DNA of 7,894 nucleotides, taken from NCBI GenBank assembly GCA_003520455.1, contig DOUV01000832.1, positions 1 through 7,894 on the forward strand, read 5' to 3'. Under the pieces are notes generated by a model, which saw only the letters and a list, made by a program, of their open reading frames with translations, did not search any database and was not told the DNA's origin. This DNA comes from Chloroflexota bacterium. Lineage in GTDB: Bacteria > Chloroflexota > Anaerolineae > Ardenticatenales > Ardenticatenaceae. The position numbers and the translations under genes were made by a program. This document shows, in pieces, positions 1-5,238 of the stretch (the stretch's first letter is position 1; the number at the start of each line of letters is the position of its first letter).

Positions 1-74
1 CCACGATGTCTTGAAGGATGACATTTATCGATTACGATAAGGGGGCTTCATCGAAACCTGTCCAGCAGGTTAAT

Positions 75-80
75 AAGGAG
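75..80 (+). promoter_or_regulatory. Ribosome binding site deciding the start of the TPR/SH3 gene
   Basis: AAGGAG lies 3 nt before the ATG at 84, which is close but usable. An earlier in-frame ATG at 18 is also preceded by a purine run (GAAGG), but the 22 extra residues it would add show no domain. I therefore prefer 84, without certainty. Confidence 0.5.
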
Positions 81-83
81 ATC

Positions 84-824
84 ATGACTGTGAACCGAAA
101 AGCCGCCATGGCCGCCGTCCGTGCCAATCCACGCGATGCCGATGCCTGGACTACGTTGGGCCACGTCATGGCTATGGAGGGGGAGCGTGACAAAGCCCGC
201 GAGTGTTATCAGCGTGCTCTCGCTCTCGTCCCTGATCACCCGGCTGCCGCCACCGGCCTGGCGAACCTTGACGCCTCGTCGCTCCCCCTGCGGCTCCAGC
301 GCGCCGAAGAAATGCCGACCTCGCCTCCCCCACACCCGGGCGCCCACCACAATGTCGAAGCAGCACGCCCGGCGGCAGGCCGGGGAAGCAGCACGCCCGG
401 CAGGGTCAAGATAGGTTTTGTCGGTCTTTTTCTTGCGTTGTCCTGCATGTTGATGTTTGGTCTGCTGCTCGTGCTTGACGACAGTTCCACAGGCTCCACA
501 AGCTCCATATTCAGGACACAGTCACAGACCGTCACGACTTCCAAAGGCACTTTTACTATCCCTGGGACCGCCTACATTGACGGGCGTGATGAGGACCCAT
601 CGGGCACGCTGATCACTTACAGTCCGATAAACGTCTGGAGTAAGGCAAGGGGGTTGCGCGAATCGAGGTGTATGCTCCCGCATGGTACAGAGGTCCAGGT
701 TACCGATTATTGGCAGGAAGACTTTTTCCGCTCCTTCTATGTTGAAACTCCAGCCTGCAAAGGGTGGGTGAACTACGGCTTCCTAAGTCCTACGGATCAC
801 GAAGCGGTCGGACCAATAAGGTGA
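84..824 (+). CDS. Membrane-anchored protein with N-terminal TPR repeat and C-terminal SH3-like domain
   Basis: This is a 246-aa protein when started at 84 (268 aa from the in-frame ATG at 18). Residues about 17-51 form one clear TPR unit: the W..LG....M.G....A...Y.RAL...P pattern is complete. A proline/alanine-rich linker follows, then a single hydrophobic segment at about 110-131 (GFVGLFLALSCMLMFGLLLV), preceded by basic residues. That predicts an N-in/C-out topology. The outer part begins with a Ser/Thr-rich stretch and ends, at about 177-235, in a bacterial SH3-like fold. Its signs are the motifs INVWS, GTEVQV and GWVNYGFLS; two Cys at about 196 and 225 could form a disulfide. TPRs bind proteins and SH3b domains often bind cell wall or peptides, so a sensing or scaffold role is possible, but the function is unknown. 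The gene ends in TGA at 822-824 and no terminator hairpin follows. I do not recognise a named family for the whole protein. Confidence 0.8.
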   Translation: MTVNRKAAMAAVRANPRDADAWTTLGHVMAMEGERDKARECYQRALALVPDHPAAATGLANLDASSLPLRLQRAEEMPTSPPPHPGAHHNVEAARPAAGRGSSTPGRVKIGFVGLFLALSCMLMFGLLLVLDDSSTGSTSSIFRTQSQTVTTSKGTFTIPGTAYIDGRDEDPSGTLITYSPINVWSKARGLRESRCMLPHGTEVQVTDYWQEDFFRSFYVETPACKGWVNYGFLSPTDHEAVGPIR

Positions 825-934
825 GCCAAGAGAGGAGTGTAAGGGCGGAGGACACCAGCTAAACTAACACCCTTCCGATAGGGATTGAGCACACGTTGTT
901 GATATTGTCCAATAGCTTCACTAATCCAGTTTTA

Positions 935-960
935 GATAATGCAACTCTGCTTCTGTAAAA
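935..960 (+). repeat. Left terminal inverted repeat of the IS256-family element
   Basis: The sequence starts GATAATGCAAC and ends TCTGTAAAA. It matches the reverse complement of 2233-2258 at 18 of 26 positions, with the mismatches concentrated in the middle. The well-conserved outer and inner blocks are typical of IS256-type ends. Confidence 0.75.
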
Positions 961-992
961 GCTGAAGGGTGGCCTGAGAGTCCAAGCCGGTG

Positions 993-2156
993 TCAGGTTG
1001 CTGGAAAGGTCAAGTAGGCTCTCCCCGTAAACCACTCTTCACTGATTTCGATCAGGATGGCGGTAATCAGCCGCAGGCAGGCGCTTTCGTTGGGAAAGAT
1101 GCCGACGACGCGGGAGCGACGGCGAATCTCGCGATTGAGGCGCTCGACGCCATTGGTGGTACGCAGGAGCCGGCGATGGGCCTCGGGAAAGGCAAAGACG
1201 GTCAACCCCTCCGGGATGTTGGCTTCCAGCCAGGTGGCCAGCTTGGGTGCGCTTTTAGCATCCTGCTGGACGGTCCTGGCCAGGAGCCGATCCGCCTCGG
1301 CGCGATCACGGGCATTGAAGATGGCCCGAATATCGGCGGCCACCTCAGCTTTGAGTTCCTGGCGTGGCCCATCCGCCTGAGCGTTGTGGTGCCGGTGAAA
1401 TTGACAGCCCTGCCAGGGGACCCCTCCGAAGACGGCGCGCCGAGCGGCTGTGAGCCCCTCGTGGGCATCGCTGACGATCAATTCGACCCCCCGCCGGCCG
1501 CGATCCACCAGGCGCTGCAGGAAGGGGCGCCAGTGGACTTCCGCTTCGCTCAGACTCACCGCCACGCCCAAGACCTGGCGCTTGCCGGCCCGGTCGACCC
1601 CGGTGGCAAGCAAGACGGCCTCATCACGGACCGCCCCATCCACCCGGACCTGCTCGTAGCGCGCGTCCAAGTACAAGGAGACGATCGCCCCCAACGGGCG
1701 CCTCCGCCACGCCTCCAACGCCGTGTCCAACGGCTGGGCCGCGCGGCTCACCGGCATCGAACTGAGTGCCACGCCGCACAGCTGCTCGGTGATCGCCGCG
1801 ACCTTGCGTGTCGAGACCCCCGGCACCTCCATCTCGGCCAAGGCCAGCGTCAAGGCCCGCTCGCTCCGCAGCCCTTTCTCCAGGGCACTCGGGGAGAAGC
1901 CGCCTGCACGCACCGGCGGCACGTCAAAGGTGATTTCCCCCACGCGCGTCTTCACCGTTTTCGGTGTGGAGCCGTTCGCATGCCCCTGTCGCTCGGCCGA
2001 CCGCTCATCCGGCTCCACGCCAAGGGGCTGTTGCCGTTCTGCACGCATCGCCAGGTTGATCACGGTGCGGATCAGCTCCGGCAGCGTGTCCAATCCGTCA
2101 GCCGCGATTTGTTCAAGCAGTGCTTCCGGTATGCTATCCTCTCGCTCGTAGGCCAT
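993..2156 (-). CDS. IS256-family (mutator-type) DDE transposase
   Basis: This 387-aa protein is close to the usual family length of about 400 aa. It catalyses cut and strand transfer of the surrounding element. The N-terminal part carries the family block FSPSALEKGLRSERALTLAL (about 87-106) and the DNA-binding-like VSTRKVAAITEQLCG (about 114-128). The catalytic triad is visible: Asp164 in LYLDARYEQ, Asp230 in LIVSDAHEGL and Glu338 in TTNGVERLNREIRRRSRV. The family signature block around CQFHRHHNAQ lies at 251-260, and the C-terminal FPNESACLRLITAILIEISEEW is complete. The start ATG is at 2154-2156, with AAAGGAGAA (complement of 2163-2171) about 7 nt upstream. No internal stop or frameshift was found, so the enzyme may be active. 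HRHHNAQADG deviates somewhat from the usual HLQxNAQAYV, so some decay cannot be excluded. Confidence 0.95.
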   Translation of the reverse strand: MAYEREDSIPEALLEQIAADGLDTLPELIRTVINLAMRAERQQPLGVEPDERSAERQGHANGSTPKTVKTRVGEITFDVPPVRAGGFSPSALEKGLRSERALTLALAEMEVPGVSTRKVAAITEQLCGVALSSMPVSRAAQPLDTALEAWRRRPLGAIVSLYLDARYEQVRVDGAVRDEAVLLATGVDRAGKRQVLGVAVSLSEAEVHWRPFLQRLVDRGRRGVELIVSDAHEGLTAARRAVFGGVPWQGCQFHRHHNAQADGPRQELKAEVAADIRAIFNARDRAEADRLLARTVQQDAKSAPKLATWLEANIPEGLTVFAFPEAHRRLLRTTNGVERLNREIRRRSRVVGIFPNESACLRLITAILIEISEEWFTGRAYLTFPAT

Positions 2157-2232
2157 GTCGGGTTCTCCTTTCGTGTTTGGCGACTCACAGGATACCCCAT
2201 GGCCTACGCCTTTTCTAGCCGGCGGGCCTCAA

Positions 2233-2258
2233 TTTTACAGAGCGGATGTTACACTATC
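2233..2258 (-). repeat. Right terminal inverted repeat of the IS256-family element
   Basis: Read on the minus strand it starts GATAGTGTAAC and ends TCTGTAAAA. It pairs with 935-960. IS3-derived sequence appears to start immediately outside it, because the OrfA ribosome binding site lies only a few bases further right. Confidence 0.75.
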
Positions 2259-2275
2259 CGAGGAGGGGGCGCACG

Positions 2276-2677
2276 ATGGGCAGAACACCACGGAAATTCA
2301 GTCCAGAGTTCAAGGTGAAGCTGGTGCTGGCAGTGCTGAAAGGCACGAGCAGCGCGGGCGAAATCTGTCGAACGTACAAGCTGAAACCCGACCTGGTGAC
2401 CCGCTGGAAGCAGGAGTTTCGAGAGAACGCCGAGCGGGCGTTCGAGCGCGACAGCGATCGGGAACGGGAACAGGCGCGGATCGCGGAGTTGGAACGCCTG
2501 ATGGGGCGGCTGACGCTGGAGTTGGAGGTGGCCAACAAAGCCTCGAGCATCTTGAGCCAACGCGCGAAGAGCGACGGGAGCTCGTCGTCATGCTGGGGGC
2601 TGACGATCCAGTCCGGACGGTCTGTGAGGTGGTGGGCCTCTCCCGCAGCAGCGACTCCTACCAGGGCCACGCGGTGA
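2276..2677 (+). CDS. IS3-family transposase OrfA (helix-turn-helix protein)
   Basis: This 133-aa ORF is the DNA-binding half of an IS3-type transposase. Residues about 6-50 hold the HTH_Tnp_1 domain (FSPEFKVKLVLAVLKGTSSAGEICRTYKL..VTRWKQEF in order). It is followed at about 70-95 by a leucine-zipper-like helix (RIAELERLMGRLTLELEVA) used for multimerisation. ATG 2276 is chosen because GAGGAGGGGG (2260-2269) precedes it; the in-frame ATG at 2246 lies inside the IS256 terminal repeat. The last 35 or so residues are Ser/Arg/Trp-rich, overlap OrfB and are probably not a conserved part. The reading continues in OrfB in the -1 frame. Confidence 0.85.
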   Translation: MGRTPRKFSPEFKVKLVLAVLKGTSSAGEICRTYKLKPDLVTRWKQEFRENAERAFERDSDREREQARIAELERLMGRLTLELEVANKASSILSQRAKSDGSSSSCWGLTIQSGRSVRWWASPAAATPTRATR

Positions 2678-3426
2678 CGGACGCGGACGAAGCACTGGCC
2701 AAGGCGATTCAAGCGGTGGCGGTGGAGTGGCCGACCGATGGCTCTCGGCGCGTGACAGTTCAATTGCGACCCGCAGGCTACCGGACGAACAGCAAGCGCG
2801 GGCGCCGCGTGATGCACGAACTGAAGCTGGTCGGTCAGGCCCCGAAGCGGCGGATTCGCACCACCGACGCGGCGCCCGACTTCGGCCGCTCCCCCAACCT
2901 CGTCGAGGCGCTCCAGATCACATCTCCTAATGCGGTCTGGGTCGGAGACATCACCGACGTGCGGCTGGCCGACCGCTTCGTCTCCCTGGCCGTGCTCATG
3001 GACGTCTTCACCCGCATGATCCGCGGCTGGGAATTGAGCCGTTCGCTCGACCAGAGCTTGACCCTGACCGCCTTGGAACGCGCCCGCCACGACGGGGCGC
3101 CCACAATCCATCATTCCGACCAGGGCGTCCAGGACGCTGCCAGCGCCTATGTTGACTGCTTGCATCGCCAGGGCGTCTCCATCAGCATGGCTGCTCTCGG
3201 CACGCCTGAAGAAAACGGCTACGCCGAGCGCCTGATGCGCACCATCAAAGAGAAAGAGGTCAATCTCTCCGACTACGCCGATTTTCAGGACGCTTACCGT
3301 CAGATCGGCCGCTTCCTCGATGACGTCTATTCGCACAAACGCATTCACTCGGCCCTCGGCTCTCTCACACCTGCCGAGTTTCAAGACCAATGGGCTGCCG
3401 AACACACGTTCGGCTCATCCCCTTAA
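2590..3426 (+). CDS. IS3-family transposase OrfB (DDE integrase core)
   Basis: From ATG 2590 this is 278 aa, the usual OrfB size. A short N-terminal helical part (VRTVCEVVGLSRSS) corresponds to the HTH_21-like region, and the rve integrase core follows. The DDE residues are Asp120 (VWVGDITDV), Asp177 (HHSDQGVQ) and Glu213 (ENGYAERL), with exactly 35 residues between the second Asp and the Glu, as in the D35E IS3 family. The C-terminus (YSHKRIHSALGSLTPAEF) is intact. GGGAG at 2576-2580 may serve as ribosome binding site. The same frame is open upstream through REERRELVV, so an OrfAB fusion made by -1 frameshifting is the usual family expectation. I see no canonical A6G-type slippery site in the overlap. 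The element has lost its left repeat, but this enzyme itself looks undamaged. Confidence 0.92.
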   Translation: MLGADDPVRTVCEVVGLSRSSDSYQGHAVTDADEALAKAIQAVAVEWPTDGSRRVTVQLRPAGYRTNSKRGRRVMHELKLVGQAPKRRIRTTDAAPDFGRSPNLVEALQITSPNAVWVGDITDVRLADRFVSLAVLMDVFTRMIRGWELSRSLDQSLTLTALERARHDGAPTIHHSDQGVQDAASAYVDCLHRQGVSISMAALGTPEENGYAERLMRTIKEKEVNLSDYADFQDAYRQIGRFLDDVYSHKRIHSALGSLTPAEFQDQWAAEHTFGSSP

Positions 3427-3440
3427 CTGGCCCGTTTTCG

Positions 3441-3465
3441 TGTCCAGTTTTCGGGGCGCAGTACA
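3441..3465 (-). repeat. Right terminal inverted repeat of the IS3-family element
   Basis: On the minus strand it begins TGTACTGCGCCCCGAAAAC and continues CTGGACA, the 5'-TG...-type end of IS3-family elements. The break in the neighbouring regulator reading frame falls exactly at its outer edge. The partner repeat is not found in this window, so the inner limit at 3441 is approximate. Confidence 0.7.
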
Positions 3466-4467
3466 CTGGATGAGCGACTTGTCGACCAGTTGCATGAGGA
3501 TGGGCAGCACCTCTTCCGGTGCTATGGACTCGCCGGTATCCGGCGCACTATCGTCGCCTGCGCACACCGACTCGGCGGCGTCGACGGTCCACTCGGCGGG
3601 GAAGATCGCAAGGCGGCGGAAGACGATTTGCTGGCGTGCGTCGAGCAGAGTGTAACTTCAGTCGAGGAGCGCTTCTAGCGTTTGGTGGCGGGGCAGGGCG
3701 GTGCGGTCGCCCGACGTGAGGAGTCGAAAGCGCTGATCGAGCCGGGCCGCAAGCTGAGAGATGGAGAGTGCCCGCAAAGAAGCGGCAGCGAGCTCGAGGG
3801 CCAGCGGGATGCCGTCAAGGCGTATACACACCTGAGCCACAGCGTCTCCGGTTGTCTCTGTCAACGCGAAATCCTGGCTCGCGAGGCGGGCGCGGTCCAC
3901 GAAGAGTTGGACCGCCTCAAAGTCGAGAAGCCTTGCGAAGTCAGCCGTCTCGTTGGGGTCGGGGAGGGAGAGCAGAGGCACCCTGAACATGCACTCGCCC
4001 CCCACGCCAAGAGGCTCACGGCTGGTGGCGAGCACGCACAAATCGGGACAAGCCGCAAGCAGCCCAGCGGCGAGGCGAGCACACTCATCCAGCAGGTGCT
4101 CGCAGTTGTCAAGCAGAAGCAGGGCATCCCGGGTGCGCAGAAAGTCGGTGAGCGCGTCGATGGGCGCTCGTTCCGGAGCCACTTCCACGCCGAGCACGCG
4201 GGCCACTGTCTCGGTGACGAGCTCTGGTCTGGAAAGGGGTGCCAGCTCCACCAGGAAGATACCGCCGGGGAAATCTCGATTGAGTGTGGCAGCAGCCTCA
4301 AGGGCGAGCCGAGTCTTCCCTGAACCCCCGGCGCCTGTCAGTGTGACTAACCTTCGTTCTCGAAGCAAGCGCTTCAATTCAGTCAATTCTACGTCACGAC
4401 CAATAAAGCTTGTCAGTTGGTGCGGTAACTTCTGAGGGGAGCAATTGTGGGCCGTTCCTCGACTCAT
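3466..4467 (-). pseudogene. Broken NB-ARC/AAA-type ATPase transcriptional regulator (LuxR/AfsR-like), 5' part
   Basis: The minus-strand frame from ATG 4465-4467 gives 269 residues before TGA at 3658-3660. The ATPase module is typical: entry motif LPHQLTSFIGRD, P-loop GAGGSGKT (about 45-52), Walker B LLLLDNCEHLL (about 116-126), ATSREPLGV sensor region, and LDGIPLALELAAA. The TGA stands where relatives have the Trp of 'LxxxLDWSYxLL'. In the same frame after it, the family sequence continues without shift for 64 codons (SYTLLDARQQIVFRRLAIF, AEWTVDAAESVCAG, LPILMQLVDKSL). It then ends exactly at the IS3 terminus. So there is a nonsense change plus an insertion. In relatives the protein runs several hundred residues further, with TPR repeats and often a LuxR-type HTH; none of that is in the window. 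TGA is used as a real stop elsewhere here and Trp is TGG, so recoding is unlikely. It is divergent to the toxin gene and may once have controlled it (inference). An in-frame ATG at 4491 and a TTG at 4530 are alternative starts. Confidence 0.88.
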
Positions 4468-4926
4468 ACCGGCCGTGCCCCTTCTCTGCATCTCAGCACT
4501 TCGTACGCGAGTACCTTGGCACAAGCGCAAAAAGGAAGACTAGAACGGGCTCAACAGTGCGATTGAGACAATCATAGCATACCTTGCGTCCGTTAGAGGA
4601 GAAGATTTCAACCCCTGGGCGTTTTTCTGACAGGCTCGCAGACCCCCTGCGGTATGCTGGAATTGAAGACACCCAGCCATACCTGAAAGGAGAGTCTCCC
4701 TTGCACCAACAATTGTACCATAATCTTTGCGCCAGGCTACGTCCGCTGTTACCGAGGGCGGTCAAAGCCTCAGTTGAGAAATCAAGCGCTGATAACCCAG
4801 GCGTTGGCCGTAAGCCAAGACGGTCAGAGGGGTCAGTCCTACGCTTCAGGCAGGCCAAGAGCATCTCGGCGCGCTTCCCATGGCGGGAGTCGGCAGGGCG
4901 GCCATCAGGGCCCGGTGCAAGTCACC
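4468..4926. other. Intergenic stretch with possible transposase remnant
   Basis: There is no convincing gene here. Open frames on both strands (4584-4946 plus, 4493-4864 minus) overlap each other and show no family signature over their length. One local feature stands out on the plus strand. AAGGAGAG (4687-4694) is followed at a good distance by TTG 4701 and a peptide HQQLYHNLCARLRPLLPR, which resembles the N-terminus of some IS4-type transposases. The resemblance ends near 4757; a +1 frame (RNQALITQALAVSQDG) might continue it. On the minus strand TGCTATGAT (complement of 4571-4579) has the form of an extended -10 box that could have served the regulator. Both points are weak. Confidence 0.35.
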
Positions 4927-4947
4927 CCTATTCATATATGAAATAGG
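4927..4947. promoter_or_regulatory. AT-rich palindrome abutting the -35 box, candidate operator
   Basis: The core TTCATATATGAA (4931-4942) is a perfect 12-bp palindrome. With one single-base bulge it extends into arms CCTATTCATA (4927-4936) and TATGAAATAGG (4937-4947). The right arm touches the TTGACA box that starts at 4948. Such an AT-rich dyad stands out against its GC-rich surroundings and sits where an activator or repressor dimer would bind. The binding factor is unknown. It has no U-run and is not placed like a terminator. Confidence 0.5.
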
Positions 4948-4975
4948 TTGACATCAGTCACGGAATCCATACACT
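4948..4975 (+). promoter_or_regulatory. Sigma70-type promoter reading toward the toxin gene
   Basis: A consensus -35 box TTGACA (4948-4953), a 16-bp spacer and TACACT (4970-4975, 4 of 6 matches to TATAAT) make a good promoter. Transcription would start near 4982, giving about 257 nt of leader before the toxin ATG at 5239. It is the best promoter-like sequence I noticed in the intergenic region. Confidence 0.55.
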
Positions 4976-4981
4976 AGATCG

Positions 4982-5238
4982 ATGGGAGCCAGTTCTGCTT
5001 CGCTCTTTTCATCACGCTCCCCGCTTGTACTCGGCGCCTTCCACGTTGATGCCCTCTGCCTTACCCCTAGCAGGGTCATTCGCTTCACACCATTTTCCCT
5101 TTACCTCAGCACTTGTTCAAGCCGCCGGCGCACTCGACGGCCCGTACCGGGTGCGGCGATCGACAGTGCGTACGTACGACGGCTTGCGACGAGTGCCTTG
5201 ACATCGCGATCAGCATCCTCCCAGGAGGTGTACGTCGC
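4982..5238 (+). other. Leader region of the toxin gene, with a possible small leaderless ORF
   Basis: No known RNA element was recognised. An 86-codon frame starts with ATG at 4982, just where the predicted transcript would begin. It ends in TGA at 5240-5242, overlapping the toxin start as ATGA. The predicted peptide is Ser/Arg-rich, lacks a ribosome binding site, shows no family and has little third-position GC bias. I consider it more likely non-coding leader than gene. A 10-bp palindrome CGTACGTACG lies at 5169-5178. Confidence 0.3.
5223..5230 (+). promoter_or_regulatory. Strong ribosome binding site of the toxin gene
   Basis: AGGAGGTG lies 8 nt before ATG 5239, close to the ideal Shine-Dalgarno sequence and spacing. 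It fixes the start of the large open frame. Confidence 0.8.

Larger units (their letters stand above)
935..2258 (-). mobile_element. IS256-family insertion sequence, apparently complete
   Basis: This 1,324-bp element carries one transposase gene on the minus strand. It is bounded by 26-bp imperfect inverted repeats that begin GATA and end TCTGTAAAA, the same layout (GATA...TGTAAAA, 26 bp) as I recall for IS256 itself. The length fits the family (about 1.3-1.5 kb). IS256 elements normally duplicate 8-9 bp of target. Here the left flank (CCAGTTTTA, 926-934) and the right flank (CGAGGAGGG, 2259-2267) do not match, so the element has lost one original flank by recombination or adjacent deletion. 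It directly abuts the IS3-family element on its right. The outer boundary is inferred from the repeat match and could be off by a few bases. Confidence 0.85.
2259..3465 (+). mobile_element. IS3-family insertion sequence, left terminus missing
   Basis: A two-ORF element in the classic IS3 arrangement, with OrfB in the -1 frame relative to OrfA. The right end is clear: 3441-3465 ends ...GCGCAGTACA, so the complementary strand starts TGTACTGCGCCCCGAAAAC, the TG...CA type of the family. No copy of that sequence occurs upstream of OrfA. Where it would be expected there is instead the right repeat of the IS256-family element. The IS3 element has therefore probably lost its left terminal repeat and could not transpose by itself. 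It sits inside the regulator gene, whose reading stops exactly at 3466. Confidence 0.85.

Noticed and set aside
2..40. Possible 3' end of an upstream gene (HDVLKDDIYRLR then TAA)
   Set aside because: The peptide looks protein-like and would fit a start at 84 for the next gene, but 12 codons are too few to support a gene call.
899..927. TTGATA - 17 bp - TAATCC promoter-like pair before the IS256 element
   Set aside because: The -10 box is a poor match, and no plus-strand gene follows; it would read antisense into the transposase.
990..2318. 442-codon plus-strand frame
   Set aside because: It is antisense to the IS256 transposase, which has all catalytic residues. The frame has no domain and runs through the terminal repeat.
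2254..3405. 383-codon minus-strand frame
   Set aside because: It is the antisense shadow of the IS3 OrfA/OrfB genes, with no family signature.
3490..3678. Short plus-strand frames in 3320-3719
   Set aside because: The minus strand here reads as the conserved continuation of the regulator (IVFRRLAIFPAEWTVDAAESVCAG), so these are shadows.
3682..4323. 213-codon plus-strand frame
   Set aside because: It is antisense to the ATPase regulator, whose P-loop and Walker B motifs are clear.
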